A DNA stretch of 64,000 nucleotides, taken from positions 58,363,629-58,427,628 of the forward strand of contig OY757911.1 in the NCBI GenBank assembly GCA_963585895.1, read 5' to 3'. Positions 1 to 11,904 of this stretch are shown one piece after another (position 1 is the stretch's first letter; every line of letters begins with the position of its first letter). A program made the translations under genes and the position numbers. This DNA comes from Sepioteuthis lessoniana (taxonomy: Eukaryota; Mollusca; Cephalopoda; Myopsida; Loliginidae). Below the pieces are notes generated by a model, which did not search any database, was not told where the DNA came from, and saw only the letters and a program-made list of their open reading frames with translations.

Positions 1-544
1 AAAAAAGTCTTCCAAAACAGATAGTAAGAGGAAGAATATGTAAACTGTTACTGAAAAATAGCAATTAATTTCAGATCTATCATTTTCCTTTTGATGATAT
101 AAAAAGATTTCTTGTAATTGAAATAGCAGAAGTCTGCCATAGATTATTGAATTGAAGTCACAAGAAAAGGAAATGCGTAATAACAAAAATAATGAAATAT
201 TAGCCTACTAACCACATTATTCTAACATTGATTTAAACAGGAAGACAATTTTGTTGTTTGCATTGTGGTTTCTCGAATTTTGTAGAAAATAAACAGAGAA
301 GTCGAAGATGTTGTCACTTGATCTCTGTGACAAAAAAAGAAGCACGTTCTTACAAAAATCTATTCATGTTTTATTTCGGACGTTACATCCTTGAAATGGT
401 AAGAAGAAATACGTGGAATAATTTTCTTTGAAAAATAGAGAAAAACATAATCTTTCTTTATGTTATTTCCTAACAAAAGGTAACTTAATGAGAAATAACC
501 AAAATAAGGTTGGAAATGAAATGGAAATCTTTACAACATTAAAA

Positions 545-925
545 AAATACAATACTCGCCAGTGACAAGAAGGTAACCATTGCTTGTGGTGACTACTTAG
601 CATGCTTCGCCCGCTTCGTAAAAGTATCCAAGAATTTATGAGGAATGGGACTTACCTATTAATGTTCATAGTAGGGTATATACACTTTATAATTCGTCAC
701 CCCTGTGCCCGACCTTTCATAAGGAGGCAATTTCATTTTAACCTCAGATTCGTTGATTTAACTCTTCGCTGATTCGGTACTAACTGTCAGTTTTCGATCT
801 GAAGTCTCTTGAGTCAATGCGTCTACCTCTAACCTCTGAAGGAAAGTTTATGCTATTGATCTTTTACCCTCTTTCTGATGGTCATGTATGACATTGCCGG
901 GCACTGAGGTCGTTAGTGATGCGAG
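545..925 (-). pseudogene. Degenerate coding-like stretch, unknown origin
   Basis: One minus-strand frame stays protein-like across about 125 codons despite several stops. Segments include TTSVPGNVIHDHQKEGKRS, LQRLEVDALTQETSDRKLT, EVKMKLPPYERSGTGVTNYK and PIPHKFLDTFTKRAKHAK. Base composition is richer in GC than the flanks. A good donor (AATAG/gtaagt) occurs at about 655, but the frame has a stop just before it. I do not recognise the family; a decayed transposon ORF is the likeliest explanation. It is not a usable transporter exon because every frame through it is interrupted. Confidence 0.3.
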
Positions 926-1067
926 TGCTTTACATTACATATTGATTGACTTCAAAAACGCATGATGCAAAAAAAATGACTCATAGAATATTTTAGATGT
1001 TTAAGTGGTTAAACTAATATTTACATTTTTGGAAACCTTGAAAATTAACCTAACTACAATAAGACAG

Positions 1068-1232
1068 GGCCGAATCGGTAGGGGCTGTAAAATAAACAGA
1101 CTGCTTCTCTGCAGAGGAGCAAGACTCCTACAAGGAGTGTCCTGGTTATGACAGTAAACAATCTGATGGTAAGGTTCCAGTATTGCTGAAGCTCTGGGGA
1201 ATGCGGAGTACCTCTTTATTGCCATGGCGCCC
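1068..1232 (+). repeat. Family A repeat, head fragment
   Basis: It carries the family A head: a GGCCGAATCGG-type start, CTCTGCAGAGG, GAGTGTCCTGG, the CAATCTGATGGTAAGGTTCC stretch and GGGGAATGCGGAGTACC. It stops before the tandem-repeat body and has no tail, so it is 3'-truncated. Confidence 0.85.
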
Positions 1233-2272
1233 AATCTTTTTTTTATATCTATGAAATCATTATACCAAATTCCATGGGAGAATAGCCTTTTTATGAATTA
1301 AAGAGATAAAACAAAAGAACTTTCATATATTCAGCAATGGAGCTCGACAAAAAGAAATCATGTATGATGGTATATTTCTTATAACTGGCACCATATTTTG
1401 ATTAAAGAAAGACGTGATATGACTGAATCATATGATACGTTTCTATTGCTGATGTAAATTTAACTAGGGAGTACGTGTATTGAAGTTATCACTAAATGCG
1501 AGTACTTAACATCTAGGTGCGGTCTGGAGTGGTTAGACGATTTAGAATAAAAACGATTGACCTTTGATCTTACACTCTATTTCCACTTTACTTTCTAATA
1601 AAGTGGAGCGGTGGTCTTGTGAACCATGATGCATGGAATAAAACATATGGAAAGAATTACATGGTAATGAATTGTATTAAGTGCAATTTGCCGCCACAAG
1701 TATCTTGTGTTACTTGAATACGATTCAATTAACAACAAAATAAAAGTGAAAACACCCCAAAATAACAAAGAATACTTCAGGAGAATTATAAAAATGTTAT
1801 GGACAAGAAGGAACAGTAGAAATTTTATAAAGTGTATGGATGGTTCGTGTTGATACGAAGGTACAATAGAACTTTTTTTTTTAAATTTTTCAAAATGGAA
1901 GCTCAAATGATTGAATCAAGGAACTAGGAGATAAATGATAATTCACATTTGACAGAAAAGCTATGACTGAAAACTTCAATGGAAATTTTTATGTCAGATC
2001 ACATATGCTTGCAGGCACAGTCACAAGAGCTCACATAACTTTGAAAGGTTTCGACTCTTTTGAGTCCGATGTTGTATTATTAAATTTCACTCATATAATA
2101 CTATGATAAACAGAAAAAATATTTGTCAAAACTTATCAGTAAAGTTGAAACAGAAATATTTTCTTTGGAAAGAGTAAAATACATTTGAGATTTTTAAAGA
2201 TTTTTTTACCATTTTAGATAGAAATGTATTTGTATAAGAGAAGACAAATGCTTTGGTTTCTTAGTTGAATGG

Positions 2273-2482
2273 AATGTCAACCTTCGTGGGTTATTTAATG
2301 CCAAAATTTTCCTTTTAGAAGAAAGTAGTGGTACTATTTAACCCACTGCTGAGAAGATAATGGGGCCCATACCTTTCCCAAGAGTATGAGTCCGAAAGTG
2401 AACGTGTTAGCTCGACTGGAGTTCGAACACGCGTACTACAATGTTGCTGTAGAGCACGTTAACCACTATATCACTGGGAATC
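2273..2482 (-). repeat. Family C tRNA-headed SINE
   Basis: On the minus strand it begins with a tRNA-like head (GTGATATAGTGGTTAACGTG, then a GTTCGAACTCC B-box). It continues through the C-specific CACTTTCGGACTCATACTC block and the hinge GGGTTAAATAGTACCACT, and ends with the tail TTTTGGCATTAAATAACCCA. It is nearly full length, about 210 bp. Confidence 0.85.
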
Positions 2483-2708
2483 CTTAAGTCGTGGATAGAG
2501 TTTCTCTACTTGACAACACAGTGAAAAAGTGATACAAATTACAAGGTACCAATATGAGAATGAATACATACTAATAGAATTGTGAACTTTCACTTTGATG
2601 ATATTTGAGGAAATTTGGCATGAAGACAACCAAATACAGAATTAATACAAGCTTCTTGACTTCCTGCAGACAAGAAATAATATAATATAAATGTGGGAAC
2701 GTTTCTGA

Positions 2709-2713
<5 letters not shown>

Positions 2714-2741
<28 letters not shown>
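2714..2741 (+). repeat. (TA)n(TG)n microsatellite
   Basis: A short ATATAT run leads into about 13 TG units. Confidence 0.95.
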
Positions 2742-3280
2742 GTCTAAATTTTTCATAGATATAGCTTGAGTAGCTTAGATTATATTTAGTCATTATCGAT
2801 TACATAAATTAACGTATTAGTCTTTAAGATCCAGAAAAGGTTAGTAACTCAAAGATTAATATGATAACGTTGTGAAATTTTATAGTGTTCTATAAACGTT
2901 AAGGGTAAACAACTGAAATTCTCATGTCAAGTTAAATGTTTGAAAAACTGATTAAATCATAGTACTTAGATTAATTATTGAGAAACGTACATGTAAAAGT
3001 TATATGACTGTTATATCACCTAAGGTCTATATTGTTACATCAGGTATATTTTATTCTATTTTTCTTTGATAACTGATAACTACAACAACGGTAATAATTC
3101 TTCCGCCGGTTTACCTGCAAAAACCTTCTTACAACTTTAACTTTTTATAAACATTCGGGTTTGGTTGTCTTTTCCAAGCGTCGAACGCTGAAGTGACGTA
3201 GTTGGCAGAAAACGTTGCTAAAATTCTTGCCCCTGGCCAGTTGCGACACTGCACTAGTAACAACGGGTGGTAGGTATAAA

Positions 3281-3792
3281 TTTGATTTAGTTTAGTTGGG
3301 TTTTATTGCACATCAACCATTGTAGGTTATTAATGCCAAATCCATTTTTATACATATAAACAGTTCTATTTCAAACAAATTAGTTTAGAATAAGTATTGT
3401 TTATTGTTTACACACAGTTAAATGTTAAAACAGTTCTATTTAAAACAATTAAGTTCAGCATAAGTACATAGGTTCATATCTAAAACATTTCTATTTCAAG
3501 CAGTTCACTTTAACATAAGTCCATCGTTTAAATGTCAAAAAACAGTTCTATTTCAAACAAGTTTAGCATAAGTACACGGTTGTTCTAATTGACCCATTGA
3601 TAGGACTCTATTAGGTGCTACCACTCCAGGCCAAAGTGTACATGGGGTACTCCGCATTTCCCAAAGCTCCAGCTTTACTGGAACCCTCATCATCTTATTT
3701 TTGTGGCTTATCCAAGACATTCTTGAGGGGGAGGTCTTACCTATCTGTAGAGAAGCAGTCGGTGTATTCTACTGCCACAGCCGACCAGACAA
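3281..3792 (-). repeat. Family A repeat, near full length, with target-site duplication
   Basis: Tail to head on the plus strand: a GTTGGGTTTTATTGCACATC tail, then the GGTTATTAATGCCAAATCC block, about four diverged body units of the AACAGTTCTATTTCAAACAA type, and the head ending AGCCGACCAGAC. It is flanked by GGGTGGTAGGTATAAA (3,265-3,280) and GGGTGGTGTGTATAAA (3,793-3,808), a 16-bp duplication with two mismatches. The open frame across the head is not a gene. Confidence 0.88.
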
Positions 3793-3992
3793 GGGTGGTG
3801 TGTATAAAGAATAGGGACGTATTAAATATAAGTTTACCTAAAGAGCGAAAATATGAAACTCTGGGTTCTAAGTTTTTATCTTGTTTTATTATTATCCTTT
3901 TTTATAGTTGAAAAATATTGATACTGTTCTTCATTTTAGTACATAAAGCCCTGAAAAATTTACGTAATTAAAACGTTTTTAACGTTAAACAC

Positions 3993-4107
<115 letters not shown>

Positions 4108-4452
4108 CTTAAATCGCGAGTCGGAAATCTCCTACTAAAGTTTCACCTTAACGGATCATCAGGAAGTCTAAAATATATATATACTAGCACCTGAATGACC
4201 AGAATCGACAAGTAGCAATTGAAATGTAACTTCTTGAAAGTAATGGGAAAGATTATCTGGGAATGTCAAAGCAATTAGGAAATGTATGCTTGACATTTTT
4301 ACGTCACACATCAAATTTGAAATATTTAAAAATTTAACATTAGATTAAGTTAACAAAACATAAGCCATTACTTCAGAGGTAAAGTTTTTCTGTTCTCTTG
4401 TTGTTTTTAGAAATTGGTAAAACAAGAAAAAGAGACTGAATATTTCACTTAC

Positions 4453-4538
4453 CGAACCAATTAAGGCGGCATTTATGTAGTACGTTGGTAAAGTGAAAGC
4501 CATACCGAAGAGACTGTTTTGGAACACAGCACCAGCCA
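4453..4538 (-). CDS. ENT/SLC29-like transporter, exon 7 (TM4-TM5 core motif); last exon visible
   Basis: The acceptor TTTTCTCAACAAG precedes TGGCTGGTGC and the donor is GGTTCG/gtaagt; the exon is 86 bp and leaves phase 0. It reads VAGAVFQNSLFGMAFTLPTY then YINAALIGS. This is the most diagnostic block of the ENT family: human ENT1 has G-A-I-L-Q-G-S-L-F-G-L-A-G-L-L-P-A-S-Y at the same place. It brings the assembled protein to 277 residues of an expected 450-570. TM6 to TM11 and the stop codon were not found in the remaining 4.4 kb and presumably lie left of this window. Confidence 0.94.
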
Positions 4539-5700
4539 CTTGTTGAGAAAAGAAAGTGAGAAATATATAACCATTTGTATTTTCCGAAAATACATGATCA
4601 TTAGTATTTTTATTTGCTTGATATGCCTCCTTGGGCATCACCACTCTTAATATCTTCACATCAATCTTGAATCTTCGCACAGAACATATACAAAATCCAA
4701 AATCGATTAACAGATCAAATTCTGTTGAGTAATTCATAGTAATAGATAGTTTTAAAAAATGCCCACTTAAAATTTTTCTCTTACCATTATTTCTGAAATT
4801 AGCCAATTCAATCATAATTCCTTTATATTACTGCTGTTTTTAATCTGATCAGGCAATTTGTTCCAAAAATATATTTATCTATATGTAAAAAAAAAAAACA
4901 AGACATAGTTTTTGAAATCTATCTTCATAGTAAATTTCCTCTTAGAAGAGAAATATTGAAAAAAGATATGTACCATGATTAGAAATTCCATCTTAGTAAA
5001 ATTTCAAGATTACCCCAAATTCTTCAATCTTGGAATAATTAATCCTAATTTCTCTATTCTCTCCCTGTAACAGTAATCTTTAACTCTTTTTATCATTTTT
5101 TTTTTGTCAATACTGTTTTTATTCCCCTCCAATTTTAAAATTACTCTCCAGTTGACTCTGGAGCCCATGCCTGAATACAATATTCTACTTGGCGTTTTAT
5201 TATGATTTTATATATTTTCAAAAAAACATTTTTCCTTGATGTTTAAGTCATTTTCAACTTTAATATTTTGGAATCAAATATGTAGTACTTTATATTTTTC
5301 TATGTTATGTCTTCTATGTTAAATTTTCTGTTTCAAATAGCTTCCCAATATGTGTTGTTTCTTTTGATGATGGTCGAACAAGTATTTAAAACAATCAGCA
5401 AATAGTTTGATTTATTTTATACTATAAGCTAAATAATGTATGAATATTAAAAACAACAATGGTCCCAGTACTTATCCCTGAGGAACACTGGAGAGTATGT
5501 GTTTCTGAATAATTGTTACCAATTTTTATTTCATAGTTCTATATCTTACAGTATGTGCAATTATCAGAACATTTGGGTACATAGGTCTTCCTTTAGAAAC
5601 CAACACACACCATTTTCATTCACTGTAAAAAAAGGTCACCTATACTTTGGAAGAAGAGTTGCCAAAATTTATAACATTTTTTTGAAAACTTAAAATAAAA

Positions 5701-5763
5701 ACTGAAAGATAGATAGATAGATACATACATACATACATATGCATGAACGTGTACATGATATGT

Positions 5764-5814
<51 letters not shown>
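5701..5814 (+). repeat. (GATA)/(CATA) and (GAAA)n microsatellites
   Basis: Short GATA and CATA runs (5,707-5,740) are followed by about 12 GAAA units (5,764-5,814). Confidence 0.95.
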
Positions 5815-6049
5815 GATCAGTTAAAACGAAAGGGATCGGTTTAAACTTTTATTTATAAATTCAATTTTCTTCAATTTTCATCAGTATAAATCTTTTTAAA
5901 TTTTTGAGTGAAATTCTTATAGATGATTGATGTTTATGTTTCACTGAAAAATATTTATTGGTATTGGAGATAAATTAAATTCTATTAATAAGATTTTTTC
6001 TCTTTCTTTGAGAAAATCACGATTATAATAAAAACATCACGAATATAAG

Positions 6050-6292
6050 TTATTGGCAATCGTAGTCGAGGGCGACGCGAAGACTCCTTTTTCAATAGCT
6101 ACAACACCGAGATGTAGGGGAGGGCACTACTCATTTCCCTGGATTGCTCCACTTTATCCTTGATCCGTAGCTTATATTGCTGAGTGTTAAGCAAGGAGGC
6201 ATCAAGTACTTTTTTTTTTTTGAGTCTTTGGTATTGAACCCCAGTCTCCAGGGCCATTGGCAAACACTCTACTAATTAGAACAACGGACCGG
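6050..6292 (-). repeat. Family D tRNA-headed SINE
   Basis: On the minus strand it begins at a tRNA-like head (TTAGTAGAGTGTTTGCCAAT and a GGGGTTCAATACC B-box) and continues through AAAGACTCAAAA, TACTTGATGCCTCC, GGATCAAGGATAAAGTGGAG and CTACATCTCGGTGTTGTAGC to CGCGTCGCCCTCGACTACGA. There are four copies in the window. Confidence 0.85.
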
Positions 6293-6768
6293 TTAAAAGC
6301 GAGCATATTTTTTGGCAAAAACACGTAACATTTTGTAGAAAAGTTATAAGAAATGGATTTTTATCTTTAACAGAAAAATCATCAGTAAATGGGAAGGATG
6401 ATATATTTTTAAAAGTATCTAGTAACCAATGACTTATGATCAATTTTTCAGAAACAAGAAAGTCTAAGTAAAGTTTTCAGAAATAGGCATTTTTGTCTAT
6501 GACATTGAGAAACACAAAAACACATACACAGAGACGGACGAACACATATGTAAAAGAACCTTTTTTCAATGCATTAGCAGACTGATTTTACTGGTGAGTT
6601 ATGAGAAATACACGGATTCAACATAATATTTCACGCCGAAATACCGTTTCATGAATAAATATCCTCTAAAATGACAGGAATGATGCTAGTATATATATGT
6701 TTATCAAGTCAGGCGTGCATGTGCATGTGCATGAGTGTATGTAGTCTATATAATGTGTAGAATAAATA

Positions 6769-6770
<2 letters not shown>

Positions 6771-6811
<41 letters not shown>

Positions 6812-6851
6812 CGCACGCAAACCCACTCAATGTATAGTGTATATAGTATTA

Positions 6852-6946
<95 letters not shown>

Positions 6947-7018
6947 TGTGGAGACGCGTGTATGTGTATGTCGAATCTACAAAATGTATACAATTAATAT
7001 GCTTCATATAGAGTATAC

Positions 7019-7075
<57 letters not shown>

Positions 7076-7117
7076 TGTATAAACACGCACACACTCTATA
7101 TATAAAGTACATAGTAT

Positions 7118-7166
<49 letters not shown>

Positions 7167-7224
7167 TATAGACACACACTATTAATGTATTATATGCATA
7201 CAAATTCATGTATGGTGTACATGC

Positions 7225-7286
<62 letters not shown>
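6771..7286. repeat. Cluster of five (TA)n arrays with repeated spacers
   Basis: (TA)n blocks at 6,771-6,812, 6,854-6,944, 7,018-7,073, 7,121-7,162 and 7,229-7,285 are separated by short spacers. Two spacers are related (near 6,811-6,854 and 7,081-7,122: a CACGCA-type start, then TATAAAGTACATAGTAT-like sequence). Translations across the cluster (YIYIYI) are artefacts. Confidence 0.95.
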
Positions 7287-7287
<1 letters not shown>

Positions 7288-8213
7288 AAAATGCTATCGA
7301 TAAAAAATATATTTATGTTGATTAAAATATGAAATGTAATTAATCGCAACTCTTCAGCCTGGAAAGTTTCCATAACTGCCACGAAAATATAAGTAGACGG
7401 CAAATATTGACTTTTTACAATTGATTTCTTACAACGTCAATTTCATTTAAATAAGCACAGCAAAAATTTCTAAAAATTAAGCGACTTCGCTTAAAGCAAA
7501 ATTATGATGGATTCCCAATACTACAAGTAGAAATTCTCCAAATAAAAATAAAAAACCTAAACTTTTGGGGCTTTTTTTGTTGTTTATTTTTTATTTTTTT
7601 GTTTTGTTTTCTTTCTTTGTCTTTTTTCTTTTCTTTTTTTTTCCGTGTAATATAATCACTTCATACGAACCTTGTCAAGAAAGGAAATGATACATTTTTT
7701 GATATTTCTTTCTTAGTATTATCATAGAAAGTTTAAATAAATGACGACCATGTTGATGCAAAATTTTCCAAAAATTTTTGACAAATATTATTGCTTCTTT
7801 AAATGTAAATAACATATTTTCTTTTTCGTTACCTTTCTGCAAAATTATGTATTCCAATACAAAATTATTATTCCAAGTTTGATTAGATTGATAAGTGCCC
7901 AGTTTTCCTATATCTTGATCTCATTAAAACCTTTGACCAGTCACTTTGTAGTGAATGAGCTTGAAGGTGACAGGCCTAGAATATACTTTTTTCACGGAAG
8001 AACCGCCTATTGTTGTAGAATCACCTGGTGATTCGTCTAAGTTTGGTTGAAGAAGAAAACTCAACACTGTATAAGGAAAATATTTTATCTAAGGCATTTT
8101 ATCTTCGGAGTAGAGCTTTGCATGAAAACCAGATGAACGAAGAAGGTGGTAGATTATACTTTAACAGCATCAATGAGCAATAGAAAATGTTTCCATTCAC
8201 CGTCTCACTTGCC

Positions 8214-9256
8214 CAGTCGGCTGGGACTGTAGAACACACCGACTGTACCTCTGCATAGGGGTAAGAAAACGAGTGTCCTGGATCTGATACTAAACGGTCT
8301 GATGGTAAGGATCCAGTAATGCAGGAGCTTTGGGGAATGCAGAGTACCCCTTTATTGCCATTGCTCCCAGGTCCACTCTGGTCCAGAGTGGTAGCACCTG
8401 ATAAGCGTCATATCTACGGTTTAAATAGAACTAAACGGGATTGGAGTTTACCGGGGGGGTGCATTTAAACTGCCTATTTATGCTAAACTGAATTGTTTAA
8501 AATAGAACTGTTTTGACATCTAAACTGTGTAGTAATGCTAAACTGAATTATCTGAAATAAACATGTTTTGACATTAACTCCGTGTATTGCCCAGTCGGCT
8601 AGGACAGTAGAATACGCCGACTGCACCTCTGCAGAGGAGTAAGACCCCACCCCAATGAGTGTCCAGTATATGACGTCAAACAATCTGATGGTGAGGTTCC
8701 AATGATGCTGGAATTTTGGGAAATGCAGAATATCCCTTCACCGCCATTGCTTCCAGGTCCACTCTGGCCCGGAGTGGTAGGGCCCTATCTATGGGTTAAA
8801 TAGAACTAACTGCACACTTATGCTAAACTGAATTGTTTGAATTCGAACTGTTTGACTAAACTGAATAGCTTGAAATAGATATGTTTTTGACAATTAAACC
8901 ATACTTACATTTAAACTGCGTGCAAAACTGAATTATTTGAAATTGAACTATTTTTGACATTGAAACCGTACGTACACTAAATTGAATTGTTTAATACAGA
9001 ACTCTTGTGACATTTAACTGTGTGTAAACAAAATCTGTTCTTATACTAAATGGAATTAGCAGAATTAGAACTGCTTGAGTAAACTGAATAGCTTGAAAAA
9101 GAAGTATTTTCACAATCAAACTGTACTAACATTTAAACTGCGTACTTATGCTAAAATGAATAGTTTGAAATAGAACTATTTTCATAAAAATGGATTTGGC
9201 GTTAAATAACCTAAAAAGGTTGATTTGCCATAAAATCCAAACAACCAACCGACAAC
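8214..9256 (+). repeat. Family A head-to-tail dimer
   Basis: Unit 1 (8,214-8,588) has the head and part of the body but no tail. At 8,589 it passes directly into a second head (GCCCAGTCGGCTAGGACAGT). Unit 2 (8,589-9,256) has the head, about six body units and the tail GGCGTTAAATAACC...TTTGCCATAAAATCC. A clear target-site duplication was not found. Confidence 0.85.
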
Positions 9257-9489
9257 CAGCACGCTCTCAGGTCACTCAGTGCATCACGTATGGACGTCAC
9301 CGTGGCAATCATGCTTCGAATTTGTACACCGGTCACCATTCTGTCAACATGTTTGTTGAGAATTTGCATGACTTCACTTCACTCGAGTGCAGTGGCGGGC
9401 GCACCCTGTCTAATTTTGGCTCAAGGTCTTCAAGCGCCTTTCTCAGGGCACATGTTATATGACCCTTACCATCTACGAGATCGTTTACA
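9257..9489. other. GC-richer block of unknown origin between two family A copies
   Basis: About 230 bp with higher GC than its surroundings are sandwiched between the end of the A dimer and the next A head. The minus strand has a 64-codon open frame that includes LVDGKGHITCALRKALEDLE. I do not recognise it. Confidence 0.3.
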
Positions 9490-9650
9490 TTCCAATCGGC
9501 TGTAGCTGTATAATACGCTGACTGCATCTATGCAGGAACGGGGAGGTAAGACACTCCCATATGTGTCCTAGATATGACAGTAAACAATATGATGGTGAGA
9601 TTTCAGTCATGGAGCTTAGAAGAATGTGGAGTAGTCTGTCTGTGCTATTA
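9490..9650 (+). repeat. Family A repeat, diverged head fragment
   Basis: A diverged head (CCAATCGGCTGTAGCTGTAT, CATCTATGCAGG, GTGTCCTAGATATGACAGTA, TGATGGTGAGATTTCAGT) with no body or tail. Confidence 0.75.
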
Positions 9651-10780
9651 ATCTTAGCTTTTTTATTTACGTTTGATTGTTTACTTTTAATATTGATGGC
9701 TTCGTGGATTTTTACAATTCAAATCCACAAACAATAACAAATGTACTACATCCCTATACAAAAAAACAAGACATAACCCCAGTCTATTCAAATATCATAG
9801 TGAATATCACCCAAAATATGAAATAGCCCAGAAAAAAGTAAATCCATGGAGCCTTTTGAATCTCGTCAATTAAAACGATATTGTACAAAGATCTCTCAAA
9901 TATAAAACAAACCCAAGTTAATTACAACCTCCCCAATAAATTAGTCGACCTGCAAAAATAACTCTTCGTTCCTGATAAAAAAAATAAACAACAACAATGA
10001 ATTATATTTATATTCTAACAATCAAATGCACACAAATCATAAATCAGATGAATAAGCAATAACCAACATTTTACACTGACACACTATACCCACCGAACAC
10101 CTGAAACATATCAAACACATCATCTACTGCACCAAATATTAAATACCTAATTTCATTTTCAAAAATAATACAAACTCTCCGAGATACAGCCTAAAAAATA
10201 ATAAATGTAGTTTACAAATTCATATGTATATTTAGTAAGTGTCTTTCGAATACCATAAAAACCCCTACATTAGCTATACAACCACCAACATCTCTCATCA
10301 TCTAGCAGATCACCTCTCTAACACTAATGACATCAAACAACATATAACTAAAACATATAATAAAAACACAGATAAGTACACATCTGATAAAATATGGAAA
10401 ATCCTCACAAATAACACCAAAATCATTCATAAAAATAATTGCAAAAACGCCGACAAATCCTCGAGGCCATCACTACTAAAATAAATAAATAAATGAAACT
10501 GCAATGAATACAAACACTAATATACTAAACATATATAACGAAATACGCACTATCAACAGCATCTTACTAATATTAAACCCTTCAAAAGAAATTGATATCC
10601 CTCCTAAATCATTAAAATATGCCCAAAGAAAAAGAATATTTGCCGGAAGATGATCAATTGACAAGTTCGAAAATGCTTGGGGAAAAATTTTTAGCAATCC
10701 TCTCTATCAAATGGACTATAATACGAAGAAACTGTCGGGAAAGCAAGTGAAAAACATAAGTTCGGTGGTCTTTAACCAAA

Positions 10781-10782
<2 letters not shown>

Positions 10783-10834
<52 letters not shown>
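10783..10834. repeat. (TA)n microsatellite
   Basis: About 26 TA units abut the inverted-repeat end of the neighbouring transposase relic; TA is also the target of that transposon superfamily. Confidence 0.95.
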
Positions 10835-10838
<4 letters not shown>

Positions 10839-11185
10839 GTGTCCCAATTTTTTTAAAAAAGCAATTTTTTTGAAAGCTAAAAGGTCTAGCTCAATGAAAT
10901 TGAACAGTTTAGGTGTTGAACATTATAAGTGTATTCTGGGGTCGCACAACACCTGTGACACGACACACGTCAAGTCGGTTGTAAAGCTCTTGCCAAACAC
11001 GCTGGAGAATATTTCCGGTAACATTATCAAGTGCAGAAGTGATTCTCTGCTTGAATTCATCAATGTTAGCAGGAAGAGGCGGGTGACATAGACCAGTCCC
11101 TTCACATATCCCCATAAAAAGAAATCACACGGCTACAGGTCCGGTGACCGTGGAGGCCATTTCATCAAATATTATCTTCATTTCC
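10834..11185 (-). pseudogene. IS630/Tc1-mariner-type transposase, C-terminal remnant with one transposon end
   Basis: Minus-strand translation gives WPPRSPDL (then a stop), CDFFLWGYVKG and, after a frameshift, LPANIDEFKQRITSALDNVT followed by RVWQELYNRLDVCRV. This is the C-terminal part of the DDE/D transposase domain in IS630/Tc1-mariner elements, where PPxSPDL(x)PxDFFLWG holds the last catalytic acid. The transposon end TTGGGTGTCCCAATTTTTTT lies at about 10,834. The N-terminal part and the other end are missing, so it is dead. It sits in the intron after transporter exon 6. Confidence 0.8.
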
Positions 11186-11510
11186 ACCACCCCCGATCCA
11201 TCTCTCTGACAGATTATCATTGAGATAAGTACGTGCTGTCCTCTTCCATTAAAAATAAAACCTTGATCTGTGTCTATATATTCTATGAAAAGTTGAGTTT
11301 ATTTCATCTAGAATTGCCAAAATCATTGTCTACGAAATGATGTCAATTTTGGGGGAACAACCTATACATATATGTGTGTCTGTATGTGTGTGTGTTTTCG
11401 TAATTATGCTATCGTTAAAACCCATTATCTTTAATTTGATATGATTTGATATATTTTCCCTCTAGGAATATATCACAACACTTAGATTTGACCAGACAAT
11501 ATTTTCATCA

Positions 11511-11552
11511 AAATTCTGCAACAAAACTTTTATTAGTTTTGTTGCAGAATTT
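11511..11552. repeat. Perfect 17-bp hairpin
   Basis: The arms AAATTCTGCAACAAAAC (11,511-11,527) and its exact complement (11,536-11,552) flank an 8-base loop. It lies 150-190 bp downstream of the exon 6 donor in the transcript sense. Confidence 0.95.
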
Positions 11553-11699
11553 GCCGAAGAAATTTGGACAAAATATGAAAAATTGTTCTTATTTTAAACA
11601 TGACTCTACTCAGCAGTTCTTGAGAATAAATGGTTTATATTTAGCTTTAGAATCGTAGCAACAAAACAATTGGGTAAAGAGAAAATAAAATCTACTTAC

Positions 11700-11750
11700 C
11701 GTTAGAAAAGATTATTGCCAGCATACAGATCCACGTAAATACTGAAAGCC
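11700..11750 (-). CDS. ENT/SLC29-like transporter, exon 6 (51-bp exon, start of TM4)
   Basis: The acceptor ATATTTTTAG precedes GGCTTTCAGT and the donor is CTAACG/gtaagt. The exon is only 51 bp. With the T from exon 5 it codes W-LSVFTWICMLAIIFSN and passes a G to exon 7. It is the first half of TM4, equivalent to the stretch before the conserved N-x-x-G-A in ENT1. Gene finders can miss an exon this small; skipping it would keep the frame (51 = 17 x 3) but remove most of a helix. A perfect 17-bp hairpin lies about 150 bp into the following intron. Confidence 0.92.
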
Positions 11751-11904
11751 CTAAAAATATTTTTTTGGAAAATAAACACAAAACTGATTTTAATTTTAAG
11801 CAGTTAATTCATAACTTATAATGAAATCAAGATAACTTATGATATAATAACAAAAAGCTGATTTTATTTTAATTATGCTAAACTATGTTTTATAAACTTG
11901 GTTT

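Larger units (their letters stand above)
4539..11699. other. Intron between transporter exons 7 and 6
   Basis: 7.2 kb. 4,816-5,700, 5,815-6,050, 6,293-6,770, 7,287-8,213, 9,651-10,780 and 11,186-11,510 contain nothing recognisable beyond AT-rich sequence and homopolymer runs; 9,700-10,480 is notably C/A-rich on the plus strand and poor in G. Confidence 0.7.

Noticed and set aside
600-660. Splice donor AATAG/gtaagt on the minus strand as a further transporter exon
   Set aside because: Every frame ahead of the donor has stops, no clear acceptor pairs with it, and the peptide is hydrophilic rather than TM6-like.
3615-3911. 98-codon open frame
   Set aside because: It lies across a family A head; related frames occur at 41.3 and 57.2 kb for the same reason.
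6709-7175. Long open frames of alternating Tyr-Ile
   Set aside because: They are translations of (TA)n arrays; the same applies at 21.3, 34.9, 44.5 and 63.6 kb.
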